A stretch of 64,000 bases of DNA from Acetobacter oryzoeni (GTDB lineage Bacteria > Pseudomonadota > Alphaproteobacteria > Acetobacterales > Acetobacteraceae). The stretch spans positions 1,302,001 to 1,366,000 of the forward strand of contig NZ_CP042808.1 in NCBI RefSeq assembly GCF_004014775.2. Reading direction: 5' to 3'. This document shows, one piece after another, positions 32,772-41,820 of this stretch (position 1 is the first letter of the stretch; each line of letters begins with the position of its first letter). Both the position numbers and the translations under genes were made by a program. The notes under the pieces are model-generated. The model was not told where the DNA came from. It searched no databases and saw nothing but the letters and a program-made list of their open reading frames with translations.

Positions 32772-35411
32772 ATGCGATTAGCCAGACGCTTTTCCCTTCT
32801 TGCCACCACACTCTGCACCGTTTTGCCTTCACTTTCAGTTGCAGAAACAACCGAAACAACAGCTACACACCGTAAAGTTTCACATCAGCATGCTGGGAGT
32901 GTAGCTGGTAAATCAGTTGCTCAAACTACAGCTCCCCCGGCAGCAACAGCCAGCCATAAAAAAAATAATACAAAAGCTCTATATGCTACGGATGTAGAAA
33001 CCGTAAATGTTTCAACCGGCACCCATTCAACCAACCGCAAGGCACGGCAGAGCACATCTCCCGTTACAGTTGTATCGGCCGCAACTTTGCGCCGTTCAGG
33101 GCAGGTCAACTTAGCAGATTCATTGGTCCGCACTTATGCTTCCATTAACGTGCAGGCTATGGCGGCAGATAGTGCAGCCCTTACGTCCTCCATTCAGATG
33201 CGAGGGCTTAACCCGAACGAAGTGCTGGTACTGGTTGATGGCAAACGCCGTCATTCAACCGCAAATATTGTTGCCGATGCCGGACCGCAGTTTGGTTCAA
33301 CCGGCGTTGATCTGAACATGATTCCGGCAAATGCTATTGATCATATTGAAGTATTAGAAGATGGCGCAGCCGCCATGTACGGTTCGGATGCCATTGCGGG
33401 TGTTGTGAATATTATTACAAAAAAGGAAGATCACGGCCTGCATATGTCTGCCCAGACAGGCGCCAATGCTTATAATGGTGATGGCTGGCAGTACCAATTA
33501 AATGCAGATGGTGGCCTGAAGCTGGGTGAAGATGGATACATCCATATATCCGGCCAGATCACACACACAGATCATTACGTTGTAAAAACAAAAGATCATC
33601 GCCTTTTAGGGTCATGGCCTGAAGGGGCAACAACAACGGGCTATTATAATGGTATCGTGCCCAACGCCATGAATGTGCCATTGGATTCCAATAAGATCAT
33701 GAGCACACCAGAGGAAACACGGGAAAACCTTGCCATTGATTTTGGCAAGAAAATTACCGATGGCATCAACTTTTATGGTTTGATCACCTACGCGCATCGC
33801 TATGGCGAAGCCTACGAAAACTATCGTATTCCAACCATAGCCCCCTCTTATTATCCTTATGGCTTCTCACCTCTCGAAACCATTCGGGAAGATGACTACG
33901 CGGCAACCCTTGGCCTTAAAGGTGATAACTTTTTCGGTTTTGATTGGGATCTGAGCACCACTTATGGTGCAGATGAAACTAAAATTGGCAATAAAAATAC
34001 AGCCAATACGGGTATGCTGTCTTCTGATTGTTCTTCAGATCCAACATCTTCCAACTACTCATCCCTTGGTTGTGGCTGGACCCCAACAACAGTTCGAGCT
34101 GAAACATACAGGTTGGCACAGTGGACCAATAATCTGGACTTTCGGCGGCACTTTAATATTGCCCAGAAAGTTCCCATGCTGCTGGCATTTGGCGGTGAAC
34201 ACCGGCTGGAAACATATGATCTAAAAGCTGGCAATGCCGCATCCTATATTCTGGGAGGAACACAAGGTTACGCCGGTATTGGGCCACAAAGCGCAGGCAG
34301 CTGGAGCCGTGATATCTGGGCCGCTTATGTAGATGGTGATTTCCACCCGCTTAAAAACTGGGATCTGGATTTTGCTGGGCGTTTCGAGCACTATACAGAC
34401 GTTGGAAATACCGAAAACGGCAAGGTTTCTACGCGGTATGATATAACCCGACGCATTGGTGTGCGCGGAACCATCAGCACCGGTTTTCGTGCTCCTACCC
34501 TGCCAGAGCAGCATTATTCCGCTATGAACGTGGATCCAAACGGAGCATCCGGCCTGTTGCCGGTTGATTCCGAAGCAGCCCGCACTCTGGGGGCTAGCAA
34601 ACTCAAGCCGGAACGTTCTGTCAGTGCCAGTGGTGGCATTGTTGTTGAACCTGTTGAAGGGTTCCATGTTGAAGCAGATGTTTATCAGATCAACCTGCGA
34701 GACCGTATTGTGGGCGGTGGCACGGTTAAAGGCGCATCGGCCATTTCGGCCATTGAACAACTTGGTTATCTGCTACCTTCCAATGGTCTGATTGCAGACA
34801 ACGTATCTGCATATTACATGACCAATGGTGCCAGCACGCGTACTCAAGGGCTGGATATCAAAGCAGACTATACGTTCCGTTTTCGTAAAGCAGGCACTCT
34901 GGCTTTAACGCTGGCGCTAGATCTCAATCGCACGCGCCTGCACCACAATGCTCTGGATACAAATGGCAATTCCTTGCTGAATGCACAGAATATTGCCTAC
35001 ATCACGACTGCCTACCCACGTAGTAAAATTATTCTGAACGCATTTTACCATTACAAAAACTGGGACTTTAACGTACGAGAAACCCGGTATGGTGAAACAA
35101 CCTCCATGCTGACCTATTACGACTGGCAGAACCAGAACACGCCCTGCTCTGGAGGTGGAAATCTGGCTTACTCCAACACGTGCTTTAGCCAGTTTAAAAA
35201 CACACCACGTTGGATGACCGATATTGAAATTGGTTACCGCTTTAACAAAAACTGGCACATGGCTGTTGGCGTCAACAATATTGCCAATGTCCGGCCCCGT
35301 ATTGTTGCGCAGATCAATAATTCGCGCGGTGCACAACCATATGACCAGTTCTCACTGCAGGTACCAATCACAGGTGCCTACTACTATGGTCGCCTGAACG
35401 CAGATTTCTAA
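32772..35411 (+). CDS. TonB-dependent outer membrane receptor
   Basis: 879 residues. A signal peptide (about 1-24, LATTLCTVLPSLSVAE) leads to a Thr/His/Ala-rich linker, then the plug: SPVTVVSAATLRRSGQVNLA, SIQMRGLNPNEVLVLVDGKR and IDHIEVLEDGAAAMYGSDAI, which is the classic plug end with GVVNIITKK. The barrel includes RGTISTGFRAPTLPEQHY and closes with YYYGRLNADF, ending in the aromatic residue needed for barrel assembly. The style is that of receptors for plant-type or vitamin-type compounds as well as siderophores; the ligand is not shown. A strong terminator follows, so it is transcribed apart from the amine oxidase operon just downstream. Confidence 0.95.
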   Translation: MRLARRFSLLATTLCTVLPSLSVAETTETTATHRKVSHQHAGSVAGKSVAQTTAPPAATASHKKNNTKALYATDVETVNVSTGTHSTNRKARQSTSPVTVVSAATLRRSGQVNLADSLVRTYASINVQAMAADSAALTSSIQMRGLNPNEVLVLVDGKRRHSTANIVADAGPQFGSTGVDLNMIPANAIDHIEVLEDGAAAMYGSDAIAGVVNIITKKEDHGLHMSAQTGANAYNGDGWQYQLNADGGLKLGEDGYIHISGQITHTDHYVVKTKDHRLLGSWPEGATTTGYYNGIVPNAMNVPLDSNKIMSTPEETRENLAIDFGKKITDGINFYGLITYAHRYGEAYENYRIPTIAPSYYPYGFSPLETIREDDYAATLGLKGDNFFGFDWDLSTTYGADETKIGNKNTANTGMLSSDCSSDPTSSNYSSLGCGWTPTTVRAETYRLAQWTNNLDFRRHFNIAQKVPMLLAFGGEHRLETYDLKAGNAASYILGGTQGYAGIGPQSAGSWSRDIWAAYVDGDFHPLKNWDLDFAGRFEHYTDVGNTENGKVSTRYDITRRIGVRGTISTGFRAPTLPEQHYSAMNVDPNGASGLLPVDSEAARTLGASKLKPERSVSASGGIVVEPVEGFHVEADVYQINLRDRIVGGGTVKGASAISAIEQLGYLLPSNGLIADNVSAYYMTNGASTRTQGLDIKADYTFRFRKAGTLALTLALDLNRTRLHHNALDTNGNSLLNAQNIAYITTAYPRSKIILNAFYHYKNWDFNVRETRYGETTSMLTYYDWQNQNTPCSGGGNLAYSNTCFSQFKNTPRWMTDIEIGYRFNKNWHMAVGVNNIANVRPRIVAQINNSRGAQPYDQFSLQVPITGAYYYGRLNADF

Positions 35412-35418
35412 AATAAGT

Positions 35419-35455
35419 AATGCAGAGCGTTTAATTTTAAACGTTCTGCATTTTT
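35419..35455 (+). terminator. Intrinsic terminator after the TonB receptor
   Basis: A stem of 16 pairs (one G-T) spans 35419-35452, from AATGCAGAGCG to its complement CGTTCTGCATT, and runs straight into TTTTT at 35451-35455. This is a textbook rho-independent terminator. Confidence 0.88.
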
Positions 35456-35502
35456 ACCGGTTCTTTTTGTAAGGGACCATGAGTAAAAAGCAGGAATACT
35501 CA

Positions 35503-37104
35503 ATGGCAAGTCCATCACGCACCCCTTCGCAAACACGGCGGCAACTGTTGAGCCGCATTGGCATGGTAGCAGGAAGCGCTGCACTTTATCAGGCCATGAC
35601 CAGCATGGGTCATGCCATGGGAACAGATTTTTCCGGCCCGCCCAAACTATCAGGGACAAAAAAAGGAACATCAGTTCTGGTTCTGGGGGCTGGCCTTGCA
35701 GGTATGTTGAGCGCCTACGAACTACGAAAGGCAGGATACAATGTTAAAATCCTTGAATTTCAATCACGTAGTGGTGGTCGTAATATCAGCCTGCGTGGGG
35801 GAGATACAGTAACAGAACTGGGGGGCGCAACGCAAAAAGTTGGTTTTGCTTCAGGAAATTATATTAATCCAGGCCCGTGGCGTATTCCCTACCACCATCA
35901 AGGACTTTTGCACTACTGCCGCGAATTTGGTGTGCAGCTTGAACCATTTATTGAGCTCAATCATAACAGCTGGCTCCATTCAACGGGCTCTTTTGGTGGC
36001 AAAGCTGTGCGCTACCGGGAATTGGCGGCTGATTTTAATGGATTTACGGCAGAACTGCTGGCCAAGGCAGTAGATCAACACAAGCTGGATGATCTAGTTA
36101 GCACGGATGAGGTTGCCCACCTTAAAGAGGCCATGCGTGGCTGGGGCGCCCTTACACCTGAATTGGCTTATACTAAGGGGAATACCAGCTCCTTACGCCG
36201 TGGGTTTGAAAAACCGCAGGGTGGTGGCTTGAATGGTGCCCCGGTTCCCTCTGATCTGATGCAGCGAAACGAAATTTGGAAATCCGGCATGTGGAACTGG
36301 ATGGCATTCCATGAGCGGCTGGATATGCAGACAACCATGTTCCAACCTGTTGGGGGCATGGATAATATTGGCAAGGCATTTACCAAGCAGGTGCGGGATT
36401 TACTGCAACTTCAATGCAAGGTTACAGCCATTCATCAAGACGTTAATGGCGTTACTGTAACCTATAACGATATGCAGCACGCTGGTGCAGTAAGGCAAGC
36501 CAAGGCTGATTATTGTGTATGCACCATCCCTCTTTCCATTCTGTCACAACTGGATGTGCAGGTAAGTGCTGGTATGAAAGCAGCCATAGGTGCTGTGCCT
36601 TACGCATCTTCCGTCAAGCTTGGTCTGGAGTTCAAACGGCGTTTTTGGGAGGAAGATGACCAGATTTACGGCGGTATCAGCTTTACCGATCAACCAATCA
36701 GCCAGATTTCCTATCCAAGCCACGGTATTTTTTCCAAAGGACCAGCCGTGCTGTTAGGAGGATATATGTTTGGCCCAGCAGCATATGACTTTGCTGGCAT
36801 GACACCACAAGAAAGACTGGAAGAAGGCATAAAACAGGGGCTGGCCTTTCATCCACAATACCGCAAGGAATTCCTTAATGGCGTGAGTTTTGCCTGGAGC
36901 CGCGTACCTTGGACATTGGGGTGCTGTTCTATGTGGAGTGAAGAAGCCCGCAAAACCCATTACAAAACCCTATGTTCGATTGACCAGAGGATTGTTCTGG
37001 CCGGAGAACACGCCTCTTACGTAGGATGCTGGCAAGAAGGGGCTATTCTTTCCGCGTTGGATGCCGTCACACGTTTGCACAAACGAGCACTGGGAGCCGC
37101 CTGA
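35503..37104 (+). CDS. Tat-exported flavin amine oxidase
   Basis: About 533 residues. A twin-arginine signal is at the N-terminus (SQTRRQLLSRIGMVAGSAAL). The FAD fold begins with VLVLGAGLAGMLSAYELRKA and SRSGGRN, the dinucleotide and GG-motifs of the monoamine oxidase family. The substrate domain includes QTTMFQPVGGMDNIGKAF. The end, RIVLAGEHASYVGCWQEGAI, is the usual flavin-contacting C-terminus. ATG 35503 has AGGA 7 nt upstream; ATG 35479 is also possible but its AAGGGA is too close. Its stop overlaps the start of a cytochrome c gene (TGATG), and a secreted RidA follows. The likely electron acceptor is therefore the cytochrome and not oxygen, as known for the NicA2-type oxidases. The amine substrate is unknown. 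Confidence 0.92.
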   Translation: MASPSRTPSQTRRQLLSRIGMVAGSAALYQAMTSMGHAMGTDFSGPPKLSGTKKGTSVLVLGAGLAGMLSAYELRKAGYNVKILEFQSRSGGRNISLRGGDTVTELGGATQKVGFASGNYINPGPWRIPYHHQGLLHYCREFGVQLEPFIELNHNSWLHSTGSFGGKAVRYRELAADFNGFTAELLAKAVDQHKLDDLVSTDEVAHLKEAMRGWGALTPELAYTKGNTSSLRRGFEKPQGGGLNGAPVPSDLMQRNEIWKSGMWNWMAFHERLDMQTTMFQPVGGMDNIGKAFTKQVRDLLQLQCKVTAIHQDVNGVTVTYNDMQHAGAVRQAKADYCVCTIPLSILSQLDVQVSAGMKAAIGAVPYASSVKLGLEFKRRFWEEDDQIYGGISFTDQPISQISYPSHGIFSKGPAVLLGGYMFGPAAYDFAGMTPQERLEEGIKQGLAFHPQYRKEFLNGVSFAWSRVPWTLGCCSMWSEEARKTHYKTLCSIDQRIVLAGEHASYVGCWQEGAILSALDAVTRLHKRALGAA

Positions 37105-37520
37105 TGCGTAAATTTCTTCTTGTTTCGGCTCTGGTGAGCATTCTTGTGCCTAGTGGTTGGGCTCGGGCAGATAGTGCAAGCGCTATATCCGGCAAAATGG
37201 AAGACTTACCATCAGGTGAGGCTATTTACCGGCATATCTGCCAGAGTTGCCATATGCCTGATGGACAGGGTGCCGTTGGAGCCGGGGCGCAAATTCCTGC
37301 CTTGGCGCATAATTCCCATTTACAGGTTGCAAGCTACCCTGCCACGGTTATCCTTAACGGTTACGGAGCCATGCCTTGGTTTGCGGGCTTGTTAAATGAC
37401 AAACAAATTGCGGATGTGGTGGATTATATTCGCACGCATTTTGGCAATAATTACAAAGATAAACTTAAACCGTCGGAAGTGGCACTCATGCGCCCTCACC
37501 TGACTGCAGAGGAGCAATAA
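37104..37520 (+). CDS. Small periplasmic cytochrome c
   Basis: 138 residues from ATG 37104. The signal peptide is about residues 1-23 (LVSALVSILVPSGWARAD). One haem c site, ICQSCHMPDG, is at about residue 50, and the axial Met is in NGYGAMPWFAGL. A C-terminal helix DKQIADVVDYIRTHFGN completes the class I fold. The start codon overlaps the amine oxidase stop, and a longer frame starting at 37026 lies wholly inside that gene and is rejected. Inferred role: electron carrier from the flavin amine oxidase to the respiratory chain. Confidence 0.92.
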   Translation: MRKFLLVSALVSILVPSGWARADSASAISGKMEDLPSGEAIYRHICQSCHMPDGQGAVGAGAQIPALAHNSHLQVASYPATVILNGYGAMPWFAGLLNDKQIADVVDYIRTHFGNNYKDKLKPSEVALMRPHLTAEEQ

Positions 37521-37524
37521 GTTC

Positions 37525-38046
37525 ATGCGTTTCTTCAAATTATTCGGGGTTTCAACCTTACTTGCGACAACAATTTTTGTAGCAATGGGATCAGCGGCAC
37601 CAGCATATGCTCAGAGCGATATTATACGGTATAACGAGGCGACTTTTCCTATTGCATCTGCAATTGAAGTGCCAGCCGGATATTCCACTATTTATCTGAG
37701 CGGTATGGGCGCTCCTGTAATCAACCCTCAAGCACCTGCAAAATCTCTGGAAGCCTACGGTAACATGGCAGCCCAAACGGAAGGCTCACTTAAACGAATA
37801 GAGGAAACACTCAAAGGCATGGGGCTAACCATGGGCAATATCGTGCAGATGCATATTTTTATGGTAGCCGATGCCCAAACCAAGAAACTGGATTTTGCAG
37901 GAATGATGGATGGTTACAAAAAATTCTTTGGCACAAAAGCACAACCTAACTTACCTGTGCGTTCAGCTTTTGCCGTAGCGCAGCTTGCTAATCCCGGATG
38001 GTTGATTGAAATTGAAGTTGTGGCCGTAAGACCAGCCCATCATTAA
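37525..38046 (+). CDS. RidA family protein with Sec signal peptide (periplasmic)
   Basis: 173 residues. An N-terminal signal peptide (LLATTIFVAMGSAAPAYAQS, cleaved near residue 30) precedes a complete RidA domain. The Arg and Glu that define imine-deaminase members are present, at about Arg146 (LPVRSAFAV) and Glu162 (WLIEIEVVAV), by comparison with Arg105 and Glu120 of E. coli RidA. Canonical RidA proteins are cytoplasmic, so export is unusual. AGAGGAG lies within the end of the cytochrome gene, 4 nt upstream of which translation stops, so the three genes form one operon. Inferred job: hydrolysis of the imine made by the amine oxidase. Confidence 0.92.
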   Translation: MRFFKLFGVSTLLATTIFVAMGSAAPAYAQSDIIRYNEATFPIASAIEVPAGYSTIYLSGMGAPVINPQAPAKSLEAYGNMAAQTEGSLKRIEETLKGMGLTMGNIVQMHIFMVADAQTKKLDFAGMMDGYKKFFGTKAQPNLPVRSAFAVAQLANPGWLIEIEVVAVRPAHH

Positions 38047-38068
38047 ATCAGATTAGTGTATCGGGTAT

Positions 38069-38100
38069 GGGCAAGATCTAGATGTCTCGAAATCTTGCCC
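38069..38100. terminator. Hairpin between RidA and the convergent HbpS-like genes
   Basis: GGGCAAGAT (38069-38077) pairs with ATCTTGCCC (38092-38100). It sits between two converging stop codons (38046 and 38113), as expected for a shared terminator, though no T-run is present. Confidence 0.6.
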
Positions 38101-38112
38101 TGCCCTCACACT

Positions 38113-38598
38113 TTAGGGATGGAAGGCCGAAGCGGTATCTGTTGCAACCGCATCATCTAAATCATCCGTTGCACCACTTACGCCCACAGCACCAATAAGG
38201 TATTGGCCACTCATAACAGGAGCAGACCCTGGCACAGCAGTAATGCCTGGCAATGTTGTTAAAAATGCCTGATTTTGACTGACACGCTCAGCAAGAACTT
38301 TTCCTCGTGAATGATATAGTGCTGCTGTGCGTGCTTTCTTGATGGCAGTTTCATCAGTTCCGGATTGAGAATCATCCATCCGGGTAAATGCAAGCAGCCT
38401 GCCCGATCCATCAACAACAGCAATGCTTACCTTCATGCCACGTTGTTTGGCTTCTGCCTCAGCTGCGTTAAGCAGGCTTTTTGCACCAGCATTACTCAGC
38501 ACATCACGCGTGAGTATCTTGCTGTCATCTGCATGTGCCACGGTTACTGTAGACAAGCATGCCAAAATGGCCAATGGCCCCAAATATGCACGTTTCAT
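38113..38598 (-). CDS. Secreted HbpS/GlcG-like protein, copy 1
   Basis: 161 residues. A signal peptide (about 1-23, LACLSTVTVAHAD) precedes a GlcG/HbpS domain: NAAEAEAKQRGMKVSIAVVD, GSGRLLAFTRMDDSQSGT, KKARTAALYHS and LIGAVGVSGATDDLDDAVA. The HbpS branch binds haem and cobalamin-like ligands in some species; others are of unknown role. It is downstream of a paralogue (copy 2) by 53 nt on the same strand, so the two are probably cotranscribed. They converge on the amine oxidase operon, which gives no shared transcription but suggests a shared periplasmic setting. Confidence 0.9.
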   Translation of the reverse strand: MKRAYLGPLAILACLSTVTVAHADDSKILTRDVLSNAGAKSLLNAAEAEAKQRGMKVSIAVVDGSGRLLAFTRMDDSQSGTDETAIKKARTAALYHSRGKVLAERVSQNQAFLTTLPGITAVPGSAPVMSGQYLIGAVGVSGATDDLDDAVATDTASAFHP

Positions 38599-38651
38599 CT
38601 GATATCTTATCCTAAAGCTGTTTTAACAACTTGTATTTTCAGGAAGACGCA

Positions 38652-39125
38652 TTAACGAAAATTCTTGGCTGTATCGACAACAAGAGCCTGTTCTGCTTCA
38701 TTGGTATCGCCACTTGTACCAATGCTGCCAACTACAGTATCGCCCTGTTTAAAGACCGCACCGCCAGCAGATGGCAAAATGCCAGGAACAAAACCAATAG
38801 GAAGATTTTGTGCACGCGCTGCTTCAAAAAATTCCATAGTATTGCGTGCAAATCGTGCAGCCGATTTAGCTTTGGCAATCGAAGCTTCTACGCATCCGGC
38901 ATATGCTCCCTGCATACGGATAAAAGCAACAAGATTGCCATCTGTATCTTCAATTGCAACGCATAGCTTAAGGTGTCGGCTTTCAGCCAAACCAACTGCA
39001 TAATGCGCCATATCCAACGCTGCTTCTGTTGTAATATTAAGCTGCGGTGCTGTGGATGCAGATTGAGCAAACGCAGTAGATGCACACAACGCAGTAGATG
39101 CAAACGCTGCAAGTATCTTTTTCAT
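38652..39125 (-). CDS. Secreted HbpS/GlcG-like protein, copy 2
   Basis: 157 residues from ATG 39125. A signal peptide (about 1-22, FASTALCASTAFAQS) precedes a GlcG/HbpS domain: YAVGLAESRHLKLCVAIEDT, GNLVAFIRMQGAYAGCVEAS and VGSIGTSGDTNEAEQALVVD. It shares the layout of copy 1 but diverges in the middle and keeps two Cys in the mature part that copy 1 lacks. A TTG at 39131 could start the frame but ATG is preferred. The 291-nt AT-rich region upstream must hold the promoter. Confidence 0.9.
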   Translation of the reverse strand: MKKILAAFASTALCASTAFAQSASTAPQLNITTEAALDMAHYAVGLAESRHLKLCVAIEDTDGNLVAFIRMQGAYAGCVEASIAKAKSAARFARNTMEFFEAARAQNLPIGFVPGILPSAGGAVFKQGDTVVGSIGTSGDTNEAEQALVVDTAKNFR

Positions 39126-39416
39126 TGCCAAGGGTACCTTATTGGAAGTGTTATTATTGACCCATCGTGACGTTTATTATCCCCAGCAAAATACCAAAGA
39201 ATGTAAACGCCTTTCACCACATAACTTGACATGAGAATCATCATATCGAGTAATAATTTACAACAGTATAAATAATAAATGTAATATTTATTTTCTTATT
39301 CACATATATTTGATTATTATAATGTAGTTTATTATATTTTTATTTCACTATATTACATGCATGTCCTGTGTAATAGTTTCCAAAATATCTCTTTCTGATG
39401 GTAACGTGTAGCCAGT
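39126..39416. other. Very AT-rich intergenic region
   Basis: About 291 bases with long A/T runs and no gene. It contains an inverted repeat AATAAAT/ATTTATT at 39274-39292, which could occur by chance in such a composition. It must hold the promoter of the HbpS-like pair and the transcript end of the DoxX-like gene. Confidence 0.5.
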
Positions 39417-40292
39417 TCATTTTTCGGCCGTCACATAATCTGGTCGAGTTGACACACAAAATGGTCTCAGAAATTGCGGCATCCAGCCGTGCGCGATAAG
39501 CCATCCATCAATGGAGAACTTCCCTGCCCCTGCAATAACAAAACTTGCAAAAAATACGATCATGAGCATTGGATATTCCCAACCACCAACTGGTAGATTA
39601 TTCCACGTAAATCCATCTTCAAAATGCCGACCGTACTGATTGGCAATAATATAATAAAGCGCAGCACCAATACCGGCCAACCGAGTAAGAAACCCCATAC
39701 CAACGCCAATGGCTATTGCTAGCTCACACAAGCCCGCAACAATTACACAAAAACCTCCAGAGGATAGGCCAAAACCAATAAAAACCTGAGACATATGATG
39801 AAAAGACTCTGTTCCTGCAAAAAGCTTTTCTGCAAAATGCCCTACCATATCAAAACCAAAATAGATGCGTATTGTTGCAACTTGCCACTGCAGATGACCA
39901 TTCCATCCAGAGAGACGATACTGCATCCAGTCATGCATCATGCAGTCAATATAAAGCGCCAGATAGATTAAAAACACGATTGTGGAACTTGCCATACCTG
40001 GAAACGAACCATGTATGGCAGCAACACGCCAACTGATTATGAAAGGCAGCAAGGAGGCTAAAAAACCAATTACAAAATTTTTGGGCATAACAGAAACAGC
40101 TATGCCTAATGCAATAAAGTCCAGTCCTATTGTGGATAAGCGCGCAAAATCAGGAATAACTGGCACAATAAAAGATGAATAAGCCATTGCGCAGATAGAA
40201 ACAGCCAGCGCTGCCCATAAAAGCCATAAAGGCACGTAACGCGGTCTTAGTGCAGCAAAGGAGGGAACCAATACATTTGGTTTCATAGACAT
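39417..40292 (-). CDS. DoxX-like integral membrane protein
   Basis: 291 residues from ATG 40292, with seven or so hydrophobic helices: PLWLLWAALAVSICAMAYSS, FVIGFLASLLPFIISW, IVFLIYLALYIDCMM and the C-terminal DoxX-like set GFCVIVAGLCELAIAIGVGM, IGAALYYIIA and LMIVFFASFVIAGAGKFSID. The latter four-helix part matches the DoxX/DoxD pattern; the N-terminal helices are extra. Family members are linked to quinone-coupled sulfur oxidation or redox stress, but the role here is unknown. The ribosome site AGAAGAAG is just upstream of 40292. The next gene upstream on this strand is the OprB porin, 157 nt away. Confidence 0.82.
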   Translation of the reverse strand: MSMKPNVLVPSFAALRPRYVPLWLLWAALAVSICAMAYSSFIVPVIPDFARLSTIGLDFIALGIAVSVMPKNFVIGFLASLLPFIISWRVAAIHGSFPGMASSTIVFLIYLALYIDCMMHDWMQYRLSGWNGHLQWQVATIRIYFGFDMVGHFAEKLFAGTESFHHMSQVFIGFGLSSGGFCVIVAGLCELAIAIGVGMGFLTRLAGIGAALYYIIANQYGRHFEDGFTWNNLPVGGWEYPMLMIVFFASFVIAGAGKFSIDGWLIAHGWMPQFLRPFCVSTRPDYVTAEK

Positions 40293-40449
40293 GAGTATTC
40301 TTCTTCTAAAAGATGCCAAAACCAAAACACTTGTATGGAAGTTCAATGACAACCACACAAAACTCATTACATATTTAAAAGTTTGCTCTTTGTGAAAATT
40401 TACCCATTTCTTTTCCTTTATATTGTGTAGGATTATGTATCCCTAATAC

Positions 40450-41820
40450 TTATAAAGTTACATGAGCGTTTATCCCCAATATTGCAGCATTCTTTACACG
40501 CCCAGAGCCTCCTGGGCGCCAAAAATACTGAAAATCTGGAGCAATATCGATGCCTTCACCAACATGAACGTTGTAAGTCGCATCAAATATTGATTCCCGG
40601 CTTGCCAAAAGTGGTCTATCCGGCGCGAGTGGATCTAGCAGAATTGCGCCATGTTCGGGTTGCCATATGGATTTAATATTGGGCCCATATCGTAATGCAG
40701 ACCATGTTAACCCCAATGCATCACGCGGGCGGCCAGCAAACTGACCAACATCCTCAATCCCTACGTAAGCTTGGTCTGAAATAACTGATATTCCAGAAGT
40801 AACATGCGTATAACCACCTAGAATGATAAGCCCACTATCTGAATATTGGCCATTCCGCATAAGCATCTGGTCAAAGGCAATGTAGCTAATCATCTGTCCA
40901 TGCCGCCAACGAGTTGGCGCATCTGTGTCTACTTCATTGTAAGCGTGCCGCGAGGTATCCCACAACATGCCGATCTTATAGTGACCATTAAGCTTATGAG
41001 CGCCAAATACCGGTTCATACCCGCCACCAATCGCCAGCGTAGCACCGGTTATATGATCTCCTCCCCAATCCGTGCCGGCTGTTCCACCTTTGAGCGGGCT
41101 GGTTTCATACGCACCTAATGTAATATAGGTCGGCTTAGTTGGCCTCACGCGCAGAACCATAGACCAGACTGTTCCGGGCCAAGAGGAATATCCGTCTGTT
41201 AACGTGGTGGCACGGGGCTGACTACATGTTGCTTGCCCCATCACCAAACATTGCAACGGGCTGGAATCAAAGTCTGGTCCTGGCGCATAACGGCCTGCAG
41301 TCAGAATGATCCTTTCATGCAACCATTTTTTTTGTGCATAAAAATATACAAGGTGTATGAGCACATTGCCGCCCCCACCATAAATCTGTTGAGGGTTCAC
41401 CACCCCATCCTGCAGTGCATCTGTTGAAAGCCTTCTACCGTGACGTTGCACCGCCGTGATTGTGGTGGTGAAATCTGGAATATTCAGTATCTTTTCCCAG
41501 TCAAAATCTACTTCAATGGCAACCTGCCCGGCAAAATCCTGTGCTTTGCGCGTGCCGCCTGAAATGTTGCCAGCAAATTCCGACCAGTCATCTAGCAGAA
41601 TATCGACCCCCTTTTTTGAGAGCGATTTACGCCACTCCCCAACCTCGCCACCCAAGAGATGCGTTGTGGGCGGTGGCGGCGGGTAATAGGAATCAGGCGG
41701 GATCGCATTAAGAATTTCTGGCCGAGCGCCAGGACCAGTGCTTGTTGACTGGCCCCATGCCTGAGCAGCAGGAAGCAGCATCACAGCTATAAAAACTGCA
41801 ATGAACGGAAAGTGCCGCAT
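40450..41820 (-). CDS. OprB-family carbohydrate-selective porin
   Basis: 456 residues. The signal peptide is about 1-23 (VFIAVMLLPAAQAWGQ). A Pro-rich segment (YYPPPPPTTHLLGG) leads to the OprB barrel: KSLSKKGVDILLDDWSEFAG, NVLIHLVYFYAQKKWLHERI, LTAGRYAPGPDFDSSPLQC and the C-terminal DATYNVHVGEGIDIAPDFQY. OprB proteins admit glucose and other sugars. It lies downstream of mmsA on the same strand (153 nt gap) inside a sugar-acid region, which fits uptake of the substrate into the periplasm. Confidence 0.93.
   Translation of the reverse strand: MRHFPFIAVFIAVMLLPAAQAWGQSTSTGPGARPEILNAIPPDSYYPPPPPTTHLLGGEVGEWRKSLSKKGVDILLDDWSEFAGNISGGTRKAQDFAGQVAIEVDFDWEKILNIPDFTTTITAVQRHGRRLSTDALQDGVVNPQQIYGGGGNVLIHLVYFYAQKKWLHERIILTAGRYAPGPDFDSSPLQCLVMGQATCSQPRATTLTDGYSSWPGTVWSMVLRVRPTKPTYITLGAYETSPLKGGTAGTDWGGDHITGATLAIGGGYEPVFGAHKLNGHYKIGMLWDTSRHAYNEVDTDAPTRWRHGQMISYIAFDQMLMRNGQYSDSGLIILGGYTHVTSGISVISDQAYVGIEDVGQFAGRPRDALGLTWSALRYGPNIKSIWQPEHGAILLDPLAPDRPLLASRESIFDATYNVHVGEGIDIAPDFQYFWRPGGSGRVKNAAILGINAHVTL

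Noticed and set aside
38631-39003. Plus-strand open frames of about 110 codons opposite the HbpS-like gene
   Set aside because: They overlap a gene with a clear signal peptide and GlcG/HbpS motifs on the other strand and have no ribosome site or motif.
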